Assembly: GCF_004339745.1 (NCBI RefSeq)
Contig: NZ_SMGP01000005.1
Location: forward strand, 372,001-436,000
Origin: Paraburkholderia sp. BL9I2N2
GTDB lineage: Bacteria > Pseudomonadota > Gammaproteobacteria > Burkholderiales > Burkholderiaceae
Direction: 5' to 3'
DNA: 64,000 nt
The position numbers and the translations under genes were made by a program. Below are positions 9,237-18,829 of this stretch, piece by piece. The notes beneath the pieces were generated by a model. It was not told where the DNA came from and did not search any database. It saw nothing but the letters and a program-made list of their open reading frames with translations. Position 1 is the first letter of the stretch, and each line of letters starts with the position of its first letter.

Positions 9237-9331
9237 AATAGGAAGCTTTGGGTTGTCGCTTGTCCGGTCTTGCGGCTCGCAGCGCAAACCGTCCAATCCG
9301 GTATTCCGGCTATCAGAAGAAGGAGACAGAG

Positions 9332-10360
9332 ATGAAATTCGCAACGCGTCGTACCGTATTGAGTTCGCTCGTGTGTGGAGCGGTGCTCGCCAGCCTGTCG
9401 CTTGCCGCGCCGCTCGCGCATGCGAGCAAGGATCATCCGGAAATTGGCTTCTGTATCGACGATCTGCGCGTAGAGCGGTGGTCACGCGATCGCGACTATT
9501 TCGTCGCCGCAGCGGAAAAACTCGGCGCGAAAGTGTCGGTGCAATCCGCCGATGCGAGCGAAGAGCGGCAGATCTCGCAGATCGAAAACCTGATCTCGCG
9601 CGGCGTGGATGTCATCGTAATCGTGCCGTTCAATTCGAAGACGCTAGGCAACGTGGTCGCCGAAGCAAAGAAAGCGGGCATCAAGGTCGTTTCATATGAC
9701 CGCCTGATTCTCGATGCCGATGTAGACGCGTACATCTCGTTCGATAACGAAAAGGTCGGCGAATTACAGGCGCAAGGCGTCTACAACGCGCAGCCGAAGG
9801 GCAACTACTTCCTGCTCGGCGGCGCGCCCACCGACAACAACGCCAAGATGCTCCGCGAAGGCCAGCTCAAGATACTGAAGCCCGCCATGGATAAGGGCGA
9901 CATCAAAGTGGTCGGTCAGCAGTGGGTGCCGGAATGGAGCGCTTCCACGGCGCTGCGTATTGTCGAAGATGCGCTGACGGCGAATAACAACAAGATCGAC
10001 GCGATCGTCGCATCGAACGACGGCACCGCGGGTGGCGCGATCCAGGCGCTCGCCGCGCAACACATGGCGGGCAAGGTGCCAGTGTCGGGGCAGGACGCGG
10101 ACCTCGCGGCCGTGAAGCGTGTGATTGCCGGCACGCAAACCATGACCGTCTACAAACCGCTGAAACTGATTGCCGGCGAAGCGGCCAAGCTCTCCGTGGC
10201 GTTGGCGAAGGGCGAGAAGCCCGCGTATAACTCGCAATACGACAACGGCAAGAAGAAAGTCGACACGGTGCTCCTGCAACCCACGTTGCTCACCAAGAGC
10301 AATGTCGATGTAGTCGTCAAGGACGGCTTCTATACTCAGGCCCAGCTCGCGAGCCAATGA
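9332..10360 (+). CDS. xylF: D-xylose ABC transporter, periplasmic substrate-binding protein
   Basis: This 342-residue type I periplasmic binding protein has a Sec signal peptide (MKFATRRTVLSSLVCGAVLA to AHA, cleavage about residue 31). Mature landmarks are EIGFCIDDLRVERWSRDRDYF, SADASEERQISQIENLI, VVSYDRLI, ASNDGTAGGAIQAL and VPVSGQDADLAAV, all characteristic of XylF. The ATG at 9332 has AGGAGA seven bases upstream. It captures xylose in the periplasm and hands it to XylGH, encoded next. Confidence 0.95.
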   Translation: MKFATRRTVLSSLVCGAVLASLSLAAPLAHASKDHPEIGFCIDDLRVERWSRDRDYFVAAAEKLGAKVSVQSADASEERQISQIENLISRGVDVIVIVPFNSKTLGNVVAEAKKAGIKVVSYDRLILDADVDAYISFDNEKVGELQAQGVYNAQPKGNYFLLGGAPTDNNAKMLREGQLKILKPAMDKGDIKVVGQQWVPEWSASTALRIVEDALTANNNKIDAIVASNDGTAGGAIQALAAQHMAGKVPVSGQDADLAAVKRVIAGTQTMTVYKPLKLIAGEAAKLSVALAKGEKPAYNSQYDNGKKKVDTVLLQPTLLTKSNVDVVVKDGFYTQAQLASQ

Positions 10361-10439
10361 GCGTAACGTGTGCGCGGCGGACCTCGATGCGTGTCATGCG
10401 TATCGGCGCCGTCGCGCGCCTTGCAGCGAGGCATAGCGA

Positions 10440-11999
10440 ATGACGCAAGCTCTTATGACGATGCGCGGCATCGTCAAGGCGTTTTCCGGCGTGAAGGCGC
10501 TCGACGGCATCGACCTCACGGTCGCGCCCGGCGAGTGCGTGGGCCTGTGCGGCGAGAACGGCGCGGGTAAGTCGACGCTGATGAAAGTGCTCTCCGGCGT
10601 GTATCCGTGGGGCACGTGGGACGGCGAAATCATCTGGGAAGGTGAGCCGCTGAAAGCCGCCAGTGTGCGCGACACTGAACGCGCCGGCATCATCATCATT
10701 CACCAGGAGTTGATGCTGGTGCCGGAGTTGTCGGTGGCGGAGAACATCTTTCTCGGCAATGAGATCACGCTGCCCGGCGGCCGCATGAACTACGCCGCGA
10801 TGTACCAGCGCGCCGACGAACTGCTGCGCGAACTCGGCATTAGCGGTATCAATGCCGCACAGCCGGTGATGAACTATGGCGGCGGCCATCAGCAGTTGAT
10901 CGAGATCGCGAAGGCGCTGAACAAGCGCGCCAAGCTGCTGATTCTCGATGAACCGTCGTCTTCGCTGACTTCCTCCGAGATCCGCATTCTGCTCGACATC
11001 GTGCGCGATCTGAAACGGCGCGGCGTGGCCTGCGTGTACATCTCGCACAAGCTCGATGAAGTGGCGGCCGTCTGCGACACGATCAGCGTGATTCGCGACG
11101 GCCGCCACGTCGCGACGGAGCCGATGCGCGCGCTCACCACCGACCGCATCATTTCGCTGATGGTGGGCCGCGAAATCAAGAACCTGTTTCCACGCGAGCC
11201 GCATCCGATCGGCGACGTGATCTTCGAAGCGCGCCACGTTACCTGTTTCGATGTGACCAATCCGCGTCGCAAGCGTGTGAACGATGTGTCGTTCGCGCTG
11301 CGGCATGGCGAGATTCTCGGCGTGGCCGGGCTGGTCGGCGCGGGGCGCACGGAGTTGATGCAGGCGATCTTCGGCGCGTATCCCGGCGTGAGCGAGGCGA
11401 CCGTGGTGATGGATGGCAAGCCGCTCAAGATTCGCGCACCCGTCGATGCGATTCGCGCGGGCATCGGCATGGTGCCGGAAGATCGCAAACGCCACGGCAT
11501 CGTGCCGGGGCTGAGCGTCGGCCACAACATCACGCTGGCTGTGCTGGAGCGCTTTGCATCGGGTGGGCGAATCGACTCCGCTGCCGAACTCGATACGATT
11601 CATACGGAGATGAAGCGGCTTTCGGTGCGTGCCGCGCATCCCATGTTGTCGATCGCGAGTCTGTCCGGCGGCAATCAGCAAAAGGCCGTGCTGACCCGCA
11701 TGTTGCTGACCAATCCGAAGGTGCTGATTCTCGACGAACCCACCCGCGGCGTCGACGTCGGCGCGAAATACGAAATCTACAAGCTGATTTTTCAACTGGC
11801 GCAGCGCGGCATGTCGATCGTGATGGTTTCCTCCGAATTACCCGAAGTGCTCGGCATCAGCGATCGCGTGCTGGTGATCGGTGAAGGCGAGTTGCGAGGC
11901 GATTTCGTCAACGACGGCCTCACGCAGGAGGACATTCTCAGCGCCGCGATCCGTCCCGTGCAGCGATCCCCGAACCCAACCGCAGCGAGTGCCGCATGA
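10440..11999 (+). CDS. xylG: D-xylose ABC transporter, ATP-binding protein
   Basis: This 519-residue protein has two ABC ATPase domains, as in the RbsA/XylG/MglA sugar importers. The first has Walker [10 protein letters not shown], signature-like YGGGHQQL and Walker [12 protein letters not shown]. The second has the degenerate Walker [10 protein letters not shown] usual for this class, then SLSGGNQQK and [14 protein letters not shown]. Its last four bases overlap the start of xylH (ATGA), indicating translational coupling. It powers xylose uptake at the cytoplasmic face of the membrane. Confidence 0.95.
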   Translation: MTQALMTMRGIVKAFSGVKALDGIDLTVAPGECVGLCGENGAGKSTLMKVLSGVYPWGTWDGEIIWEGEPLKAASVRDTERAGIIIIHQELMLVPELSVAENIFLGNEITLPGGRMNYAAMYQRADELLRELGISGINAAQPVMNYGGGHQQLIEIAKALNKRAKLLILDEPSSSLTSSEIRILLDIVRDLKRRGVACVYISHKLDEVAAVCDTISVIRDGRHVATEPMRALTTDRIISLMVGREIKNLFPREPHPIGDVIFEARHVTCFDVTNPRRKRVNDVSFALRHGEILGVAGLVGAGRTELMQAIFGAYPGVSEATVVMDGKPLKIRAPVDAIRAGIGMVPEDRKRHGIVPGLSVGHNITLAVLERFASGGRIDSAAELDTIHTEMKRLSVRAAHPMLSIASLSGGNQQKAVLTRMLLTNPKVLILDEPTRGVDVGAKYEIYKLIFQLAQRGMSIVMVSSELPEVLGISDRVLVIGEGELRGDFVNDGLTQEDILSAAIRPVQRSPNPTAASAA

Positions 12000-13195
12000 C
12001 GCCCGACGTTACTTCCCAACGCGCCGACGAAGCCGTGCCGCGAGGCGCATTCGGCGGTCCGCAGCGCATTCAGCAACTGTTCGCGCGCTACAAGATTCTC
12101 GCGCTGCTGATCGCCGTGGCCGCGATCTGGATTTTCTTTTCGGTGCTCACGCACGGCGCGTTCGTCACGCCGCGCAATCTGTCGAACCTGCTGCGGCAGA
12201 TGTCGATTACCGGCATGCTCGCGTGCGGCATGGTGTTCGTGATCATCGCCGGCGAGATCGACCTGTCGGTTGGGTCGTTGCTCGGTTTGCTCGGCGGCGT
12301 GGCGGCGATACTCGACGTCAACCGCCATTGGCCAATCGGCGTCACGTTGCCGGTGGTCATGCTGCTCGGCGTGCTGGTCGGCATGTTCAACGGATGGTGG
12401 TCGACCTATCGGCGCGTGCCCTCGTTCATTGTCGGGCTCGGCGGCATGCTCGCCTATCGGGGCATTCTGCTCGGCGTGACAGGCGGTTCGACGATCGCGC
12501 CGGTGTCGGACAGTTTCGTGTTCGTCGGCCAAGGTTATTTGCCGCGGCTCGCGGGCGATACGCTCGCGGTGGTGCTGTTTCTGCTGTTGGCGTTTCTGAC
12601 GATACGGCAGCGCCGCAACCGCGAGCGCTATCAGTTGCGTGTGGTGCCGTTCTGGCAAGACGTCGTGAAGGTGGTCGGCGCGGGTGTGATTCTCGCCGGC
12701 TTCGTTGCGACGCTCGATCGTTACGGCGGCATTCCGGTGCCGGTCCTATTGCTGCTCGCGCTGCTGGGTATTTTCACGTGGATCGCCACGCAGACCGTGT
12801 TCGGGCGACGCATCTATGCGGTCGGCTCGAACCTCGAAGCGACTCGGCTTTCGGGCGTCAACACTAATCGAGTGAAGCTGGCGATCTTCGCGTTGATGGG
12901 GTTGATGTGCGCGTTCGGCGGCATCGTCAATACGGCGCGGCTGGCCGCGGGTTCGCCTTCGGCGGGATCGATGGGCGAGCTCGATGCGATTGCCGCGTGC
13001 TTCATCGGCGGGACGTCGATGCGCGGCGGTTCCGGCACGGTCTACGGCGCGCTGATCGGCGCACTGGTGATGGCCAGCCTCGACAACGGCATGTCGATGC
13101 TCGACGTAGACGCCTATTGGCAGATGATCGTGAAGGGCAGCATTCTCGTGCTGGCCGTGTGGATCGATGTGGTGTCGGGGTCGAACCGGCGGTGA
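11996..13195 (+). CDS. xylH: D-xylose ABC transporter, permease
   Basis: This 399-residue inner-membrane protein has about ten hydrophobic segments. Landmarks of the BPD_transp_2/XylH family are [69 protein letters not shown] and [19 protein letters not shown]. It overlaps xylG by four bases and is the last gene of the operon; a strong hairpin follows 17 bases after the stop. Confidence 0.95.
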   Translation: MTPDVTSQRADEAVPRGAFGGPQRIQQLFARYKILALLIAVAAIWIFFSVLTHGAFVTPRNLSNLLRQMSITGMLACGMVFVIIAGEIDLSVGSLLGLLGGVAAILDVNRHWPIGVTLPVVMLLGVLVGMFNGWWSTYRRVPSFIVGLGGMLAYRGILLGVTGGSTIAPVSDSFVFVGQGYLPRLAGDTLAVVLFLLLAFLTIRQRRNRERYQLRVVPFWQDVVKVVGAGVILAGFVATLDRYGGIPVPVLLLLALLGIFTWIATQTVFGRRIYAVGSNLEATRLSGVNTNRVKLAIFALMGLMCAFGGIVNTARLAAGSPSAGSMGELDAIAACFIGGTSMRGGSGTVYGALIGALVMASLDNGMSMLDVDAYWQMIVKGSILVLAVWIDVVSGSNRR

Positions 13196-13212
13196 GGTGG
13201 AAGAAGGGGAGG

Positions 13213-13235
13213 TGCGCCGGCGCGAGGCCGGCGCA
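13213..13235 (+). terminator. Terminator hairpin of the xylAFGH operon
   Basis: TGCGCCGGC (13213-13221) and GCCGGCGCA (13227-13235) form a perfect 9-bp stem with a five-base loop, followed by a C/T-rich stretch rather than pure T. Position right after xylH supports a terminator. Confidence 0.6.
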
Positions 13236-13449
13236 TCCCATTCCCCACCCCATTTAATGAAACACCCCACGACTTCCCTCAATCTCCGCCATCCTCCTCA
13301 CCCCCCGCCCCGCGCCTCTTGACCTGAACCCACGCATTTAAGTCCCGCATCCACTCTCCCGTCTTATTACTATTCCGAGGAACAACGCCAGGCGCCGACC
13401 CGCGCTTTCACAGCTTCCCAGCCATCGTGCAAGCTGATCGAACCATGCC

Positions 13450-15721
13450 ATGTTGAAACGCAGAACCTTTCTGCTCGGCGGCGCCGGCGCTGTCGGCGCG
13501 TTGCTGGTCGGCTGGTCGGTGCTGCCGCCGGGGCAGCGTTTTGACCGCCTCCATGCCGCTGCCGGCACAAGGCACGCAGGTGCCGCTGAACGGCTGGGTC
13601 AAGATCGCCGCCGACAACAGCGTAACGATCATGATGTGCAAGGCGGAAATGGGGCAGGGCATCCACACCGGCCTTGCGATGTTGCTTGCCGAAGAACTGG
13701 ACGCCGACTGGTCGCAGGTGCGCGTCGAAGACTCGCCCATCGACAAGATCTACAACAGCGTCCAAGCCATCATCGACGACCTGCCGTTTCGCCCCGACGA
13801 CGACAGCACCGTCAAACGCACCACCGTCTGGATGACCCGCAAGCTGGTGCGCGAAGCCGGCACGATGATGACGGGCGGTTCATCGAGCATCAACGACCTA
13901 TGGACGCCGATGCGCGAAGCCGGCGCCTCGGCGCGCGCCATGCTGATCAGCGCAGCGGCCGCGCAATGGAAAGTGCCGGCCGGTGAATGCCGCGCTGAAG
14001 GCGGCCAGGTGCTGCACCCGTCGGGCCACAAGGCGAGCTTCGGCGAATTGTCGTCGATGGCCGCGCAGCAGGCGCTGCCGCGCAAGGTGGCGCTGAAAGA
14101 TCCCGCCGACTTCAAGCTGATCGGCAAACCACTACGCCGTATCGAAGCGGCATCGAAGATCAACGGCACGGCGCGCTTCGGCATCGACGTGCTGCCGGAC
14201 GGCCTGCTCTACGCAAGCGTCGAGATGTGCCCAACACTGGGCGGCTCGGTGGCAAAGTTCGACGCAACGGCCGCCGGGAAAATGCCGGGCTTCATCAAGG
14301 CGTTCGCCGTCGCGCCGTACAGCGGCGGTACCGGCGGCGTCGCAGTGATCGCCGACAACCCGTTTCGCGCGACAAACGCGGTCGCCGCCATCGACGTGAG
14401 CTGGCACGATGGACCCGCAGCGAAGCTCTCGAACGCGGACGTGGACCGCCGGCTCGCGCAAGCACTCGACGACAGCGACGGCCACGCGTACTACCATCTG
14501 GGCGACGTCGATGCCGCGTTGAGTCGTGCGGCGCGCACCGTTAGCGCCGAATATCGCGCGCCGTATCTCGCGCATGGCGCGGTCGAACCGCTCAACTGCA
14601 CCGTGCAGGTCGCGGACGGCGCGGCCACGGTTTGGGTCTCCACGCAAATGCCCGGCCTTGCGCGGCATCATGTGGCGAAAGTGCTGGACCTCGATGTCGA
14701 CAAGGTCGACGTGCAAACGCTTCTGATCGGCGGCGCATTCGGACGGCGTCTGGAGCTGGATTTCATCGCTCAGGCCGCGGCGATTGCGCGCGAGGGCGGC
14801 GGCCGTCCGGTGCAGACCCTCTGGTCGCGAGCCCAGGATTTCACGCACGACTTCTATCGTCCGGCATGCCTGTCGCGGCTGAAGGCCGGTTTCGACAACG
14901 ACGGCAAGCTGGTGGCGTGGCAGGCCACGTCGGCGAGTCAGGCGATCGTGCCGGAAGCGCTCGCGCGCTACTACGGCGCCCCGCGCCTTCCCATCGACAA
15001 GACCACCTGCGAAGGCGCGTTCGATCAGCCCTACGAATGGCCCGCCGCGCGTGTCGCGCACAAGATCGTCGAATTGCCGGTGCCGGTCGGGTTCTGGCGC
15101 TCGGTCGGCCACTCGCATCAGGCGTTCTTCACCGAGGGCTTCACCGACGAACTCGCCGTGGCGACCGGCAAAGACCCAATTGCGTTTCGCGCCGCGCTGC
15201 TCGAGCAGCATCCGCGGCATCTGGCGGTGTTAAAGCGCGTCGCGGCGTTGTCGGACTGGGAACGTCCGTTGACGCGTGCCGCCGACGGCGCGCCGCGCGC
15301 GCGTGGGGTCGCGTTGCACGAGGCGTTCGGCAGCGTGGTCGCGCAGGTCGCGGAAGTGTCGGTCGGGCCTGGCAAGAAGATTCGCGTGCATCGGGTGGTC
15401 TGCGTGATCGATTGCGGCATGCCGGTGAATCCGAATCTGATTCGTCAGCAGATGGAGAGCGCCGTCGTCTTCGGTCTGTCCACCGCGTTGCAGGACGAGA
15501 TCACGCTCGTCAACGGCCAGGTGCAGCAGAAAAACTTTACGGATTTTCCGGTGGTGCGGATCGACGATTGCCCAGTAATCGACACGGACATCATGCCGAG
15601 CCAGATGCATCCGCAAGGCGTGGGCGAAGCGGGTGTGCCGCCGGTCGCGCCGGCGGTGGCCAATGCGGTGTACAAGCTAACCGGCCAGCGTTTGCGCTCG
15701 CTGCCGTTGAAGCTCGCGTGA
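13450..15721 (+). CDS. Molybdenum hydroxylase large subunit (IorB-like aldehyde/isoquinoline oxidoreductase), frameshifted
   Basis: The protein starts at ATG 13450 with a Tat signal (LKRRTFLLGGAGAVGALLVG). The mature enzyme is read one frame over from about 13541 (TASMPLPAQGTQVPLNGW). Removing one T from the TTTT run at 13539-13542 joins both parts exactly, giving about 756 residues. The rest has the features of xanthine-oxidase-family molybdopterin subunits of the IorB branch: MCKAEMGQGIHTGL, GGAFGRRLELDF, and a C-terminal VGEAGVPPVAPA with the catalytic Glu. It pairs with the 2Fe-2S subunit encoded next; no FAD subunit is present, so a membrane cytochrome is the likely acceptor. If the frameshift is real, only an unexported form (TTG start at 13541) could be made. 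Substrate unknown. Confidence 0.8.
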
Positions 15722-15768
15722 AGCACCCGGATTCAAAAACCTGGGGACTAGGACGAAGGAGACAGCCG

Positions 15769-16230
15769 ATGGGATCGCTGAACATCAACGGCCGGGCGGT
15801 GGCGGTACAAGCCGAGCCGGACATGCCGCTTCTATGGGTGCTGCGTTGCGAACTCGGCATGACCGGCACCAAGTTCGGCTGTGGCCTGGGTATTTGCGGC
15901 GCGTGCACGATCCATGTGGATGGCGAGCCGAGCTTCGCGTGTCAGACGCTCATGTCGAGCCTGCACACGCAGAAGATCACGACCATCGAAGGCTTGCAGG
16001 GTCCTGAAGCACAGGCATTGAAGACCGCGTGGATCGATCTCGACGTGGTGCAGTGCGGCTACTGCCAGAGCGCGCAACTCATGGCGGCCTGCGCGTTGCT
16101 CAAGCACAATCCCAAACCGACCGACGCCGACATCGACACGGCGATGTCGCACATCGTATGCCGTTGCGGCACCTATCCACGGGTACGGGCGGCAATCCAC
16201 CAGGCGGCGGCAAAGCGCCGCCCCGCGTAA
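15769..16230 (+). CDS. Molybdenum hydroxylase small subunit, two [2Fe-2S] clusters (IorA-like)
   Basis: This 153-residue protein is an electron-transfer partner of the preceding large subunit. The plant-type [2Fe-2S] site is CGLGICGACTIHVDG plus the downstream FACQ Cys. The second cluster site is QCGYCQSAQLM with CRCGTYPR. No signal peptide is present; this subunit is expected to be carried out by the Tat signal on its partner. ATG 15769 follows AAGGAGACAGCC, a strong ribosome site. The gene order large-then-small with a 47-base gap suggests cotranscription. Confidence 0.9.
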   Translation: MGSLNINGRAVAVQAEPDMPLLWVLRCELGMTGTKFGCGLGICGACTIHVDGEPSFACQTLMSSLHTQKITTIEGLQGPEAQALKTAWIDLDVVQCGYCQSAQLMAACALLKHNPKPTDADIDTAMSHIVCRCGTYPRVRAAIHQAAAKRRPA

Positions 16231-16276
16231 TGCCGCCGACGTGTTTCGCGTTATCGAAAGAGCCCGCCGCGCGTGC

Positions 16277-16369
16277 TCAACCTGCCAGCAATTCCACCAC
16301 GGCGACGACCGCCGCAAAAATGCCGATGCAGCCGCCCAGCGTGGCTGCGCTTTTCATGAATTGCGACAT
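16277..16369 (-). CDS. Candidate 30-residue small membrane protein
   Basis: A minus-strand frame starting at ATG 16369 encodes 30 residues, mostly one hydrophobic segment (LGGCIGIFAAVVAVVELL) ending in LAG. GGGGA lies five bases before the ATG, and an AT-rich promoter-like tract (about 16385-16440) lies upstream, shared with the divergent gene at 16415. It fits the profile of single-span small proteins missed by gene finders. I do not recognise the family; expression is unproven. Confidence 0.4.
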   Translation of the reverse strand: MSQFMKSAATLGGCIGIFAAVVAVVELLAG

Positions 16370-16414
16370 ACATGTCCCCGTATTGAGTGGTTGGTGATAT
16401 GTATTTAACCCGAA

Positions 16415-16693
16415 ATGAAAGCTAAAAGAAAGCTAATAAAAATAATTCGTAAGCTTGTGGCGCGTCACCGCAAAACACGGTTTGCCGCCAGCAGCGAAGC
16501 AAAACCGGCGCGAGAAGGAATCACGACGGCCGGCTTCGGTCCCTGGCCGTGGATAGCTACCTTCGCGATGGTCTTCATCAACTTCGGCAAGCTGTTCGAA
16601 TTCGACGGTTCGACGGTGCTGGTGATCGTCGGCATGGTGGCTTTGTGGGCGCCGGAGTGGATCTGGCGCGCCTTCCACGAAGAGTCGAGGTGA
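16415..16693 (+). CDS. Small hypothetical membrane protein upstream of speD
   Basis: This 92-residue protein has a very basic N-terminus (MKAKRKLIKIIRKLVARHRK), a polar stretch, then two hydrophobic segments (WPWIATFAMVFINFGKLF and STVLVIVGMVALWAPEW). It probably sits in the inner membrane with the basic end in the cytoplasm. Its stop TGA (16691-16693) overlaps the GTG start of the next small gene, so it begins a compact three-gene unit ending in the AdoMet decarboxylase gene. No family recognised. Confidence 0.6.
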   Translation: MKAKRKLIKIIRKLVARHRKTRFAASSEAKPAREGITTAGFGPWPWIATFAMVFINFGKLFEFDGSTVLVIVGMVALWAPEWIWRAFHEESR

Positions 16694-16836
16694 GCGTGAG
16701 GCAAATCTTATATGTGCTTTACGCGCTCGTTGTGATTGTCATGTTCAGTTGCACGTCGATGACCGGAAGCGGCGGTGGTGGTTATGGCGGGACGTCCGCG
16801 CGCAGCGGTTATTCGTCGTATGGGTCGCACAAGTGA
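16690..16836 (+). CDS. Small lipoprotein-like or single-span hypothetical protein
   Basis: This 48-residue frame starts with GTG at 16690 (or GTG 16696). It has one hydrophobic N-terminal segment (ILYVLYALVVIVMFS), then a Cys (FSCTSM) that may be a weak lipobox, and a Gly/Ser/Tyr-rich tail (GSGGGGYGG, SGYSSYGSHK). Its stop overlaps the GTG start of the AdoMet decarboxylase gene (GTGA at 16833-16836), and its start overlaps the previous stop. This tight coupling is the best evidence that it is real. Confidence 0.5.
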   Translation: MSVRQILYVLYALVVIVMFSCTSMTGSGGGGYGGTSARSGYSSYGSHK

Positions 16837-17225
16837 GGGCGGTGACGGCCATATCCGCGCCTGCGCCGCGTGATGCCTATGGCACGCATGTGTTGGCCGA
16901 TCTCGGCGGTATCGCGGCGGACATGCTGCGGGATCCCGCGGCGCTCGAGGCGATTCTGCTAAACGCGGCTAAGGCTGCGGGCGCTACGGTACTCTCCGCG
17001 CACTTTCATCACTTTGGCGGCGAGCATGGTGTGACGGGTGTCGTGCTGCTCGCGGAATCGCACGTCACGATTCATACGTGGCCGGAGCATCGCTTCGCCG
17101 CGCTCGATATTTTCATGTGCGGCAAGGCGCGTGCTGAAGATGCGGTCGCGCAGATCGCTCGCGAGTTAAAGGCGGAAGCGCGGAATGTGCGCACGTGTGA
17201 GCGCGGAGTTGTGCCGCCGCCGTAG
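16833..17225 (+). CDS. speH: S-adenosylmethionine decarboxylase proenzyme (SpeH/SpeD type)
   Basis: This 130-residue proenzyme self-cleaves to form a pyruvoyl cofactor and decarboxylates AdoMet to the aminopropyl donor for spermidine synthesis. The cleavage Ser and neighbours are in LAESHVTIHTWPEHR, and the active-site Cys is in ALDIFMCG; GTHVLADL near the N-terminus is also conserved. The short single-domain form is the Bacillus-type rather than the long E. coli type. The GTG at 16833 overlaps the preceding stop; GTG 16842 is an alternative. No spermidine synthase gene is adjacent. Confidence 0.92.
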   Translation: MRAVTAISAPAPRDAYGTHVLADLGGIAADMLRDPAALEAILLNAAKAAGATVLSAHFHHFGGEHGVTGVVLLAESHVTIHTWPEHRFAALDIFMCGKARAEDAVAQIARELKAEARNVRTCERGVVPPP

Positions 17226-17240
17226 ATCGGTCGGCAAGCG

Positions 17241-17285
17241 GATTGTCTAAAGCGAACCTTGATAGGCTGGCCGCGTTAGACAATC
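17241..17285. terminator. Long hairpin between convergent speH and efflux operons
   Basis: GATTGTCTAA (17241-17250) and TTAGACAATC (17276-17285) are a perfect 10-bp inverted repeat between two converging operons. On the minus strand the T-rich TTTTCATTTTT lies just before it, beyond the outer-membrane factor stop. It may serve both directions. Confidence 0.5.
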
Positions 17286-17302
17286 AAAAATGAAAAGCCG
17301 CT

Positions 17303-18829
17303 TTAAGGCGCTTTCGCTGCAGCCGTCGGCAGCGGCGTTGCCTTAACCGGCACCGCAGCCGCCGGCGTCGAACTGCCGGACGCGTTCTGCGGATCAACTT
17401 CCCACCCTCCGCCAAGCGCGAGGAACAGATTGACCTGATCGATCGCCACCTGGCCATCCGCAGCCGCCGCCTGTGACTTCGTCGACGTCAGCGTGCGCGT
17501 CGCATCCAGATCCGAAATAAACGACTCACGCCCCGCGCGATACAGCCGGTGCGTTTCATCCGCCGACTCGGTGGCCGACTTCACTGCGGCACGCAGCGCG
17601 TCGGCGCGGGCGTAGTCCGACGCGTAGGTCGCGAGACTGGTTTCGGTCTCGCGCAGCGCGGTCAGGACCACACCGTCGAACTTCGCCAACGCGACCTGGC
17701 TCGACGCCTGTGCTTCACGCACGCGGCCACGCGCGCCGTTCGCCGGGAACGTCCAACTGATCAGCGGACCGAAGCCCCAGCGCGCCGTGGGCGACGTGCC
17801 GAGGTCTTCCAGAATGCCTGTCAAACCCGCCGACGCACCGATGCTCACCGTCGGATACAACGCCCCGGTAGCGACGCCGATACGCGCGGTGGACGCCGCC
17901 AGTTGACGTTCCGCCTCGCGCACATCCGGTCGGCGCTTGAGCAGCGCGGCGCCGTCGCCGACCGGAATCGGCTGACGGATTTGCGGCAGCCTGTCGCAAG
18001 CGAGCACGGCCGGCGGCAGGTCGGACGGCGCGCGGGCCAGCAGCGCCGCGAGGCGGTACTGCGCGATCTTGCGGCGCGCTGTATACCGCGGAATATCGGC
18101 CGACAACGTATCGACCTGGGTCTGCCCGCGCGTCACGTCGGGCTGATTGCCGCGGCCCGCGTCGCGCAGGCGGCGCGATACGTCCACCCGCTGTTTCTGC
18201 AAGGCCAGCGACTGTTGCGCGATCCTGAGTTCCTCGGCGGCCGAACATTGCTCGACGTAAGAGCGCACCACGTCCGCCACCACGGTGATCCGCGCGAGTT
18301 CGCCCGCGGCCTGCACGGATTCGGTGTCCGCTTGCGCCGCTTCCACGCCGCGCCGCAGCTTGCCGAACAGATCGATTTCATACGAGACGCTGATGCCGAT
18401 GTCGCCTTCATTCACGACCGGCAGTTTCTCGGTGAGCAGGTATTGTTCGGCGGACTCCTGCGCGCGTTCGATCAGCGCCGACGTCTTGCCGGAAAATCCG
18501 CCTTGTGCTTGCGCGACGCCTAGCGCTTCACGCGAGCGCGCCAGATTCGCGGCAGCGACGCGCAAGTCGGTGTTCGATTGCAGCGCCTGGTCGACGAGTC
18601 CGTTCAGCACTGGATCGTCGTATAGCTTCCACCACACGGGCGGCACGTTTTGACGCGTCGTCAGGGACGTATCGGCGCCTTCGATCGGCGCATTGGCGAG
18701 CGGCGCGTTGACGAGCGCCTGTTGCGGCAACGAGTAGTTGGGACCGACGTTGATGCAGCCGTTCAGCGCAACAGCCAGCGGCAACAGCGGCAGCAACGGC
18801 AATAAGGGCAGGGCGCGCGACAGCTTCAT
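17303..18829 (-). CDS. Outer-membrane efflux lipoprotein (NodT/OprM family)
   Basis: This 508-residue outer-membrane factor forms the exit duct of a tripartite pump. The N-terminus is a lipoprotein signal with an unusual LPLLPLLPLLPLAV repeat and lipobox ALNGC, giving an acylated Cys. Conserved OMF blocks follow: VPPVWWKLYDDPVLNGLV, NTDLRVAAANLARSREAL, YEIDLFGKLRRGVEAA, RRPDVREAERQLAASTARIGVA and ALRETETSLATYA. It overlaps the membrane-fusion gene by four bases, so it is the last gene of the MarR-FUSC-DUF1656-HlyD-OMF operon. Confidence 0.92.
   Translation of the reverse strand: MKLSRALPLLPLLPLLPLAVALNGCINVGPNYSLPQQALVNAPLANAPIEGADTSLTTRQNVPPVWWKLYDDPVLNGLVDQALQSNTDLRVAAANLARSREALGVAQAQGGFSGKTSALIERAQESAEQYLLTEKLPVVNEGDIGISVSYEIDLFGKLRRGVEAAQADTESVQAAGELARITVVADVVRSYVEQCSAAEELRIAQQSLALQKQRVDVSRRLRDAGRGNQPDVTRGQTQVDTLSADIPRYTARRKIAQYRLAALLARAPSDLPPAVLACDRLPQIRQPIPVGDGAALLKRRPDVREAERQLAASTARIGVATGALYPTVSIGASAGLTGILEDLGTSPTARWGFGPLISWTFPANGARGRVREAQASSQVALAKFDGVVLTALRETETSLATYASDYARADALRAAVKSATESADETHRLYRAGRESFISDLDATRTLTSTKSQAAAADGQVAIDQVNLFLALGGGWEVDPQNASGSSTPAAAVPVKATPLPTAAAKAP

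Noticed and set aside
10440-11999. Broken second ATPase site in XylG (Arg in place of the Walker A Lys)
   Set aside because: The degenerate second Walker A is normal for the RbsA/XylG class, so it is not a defect.
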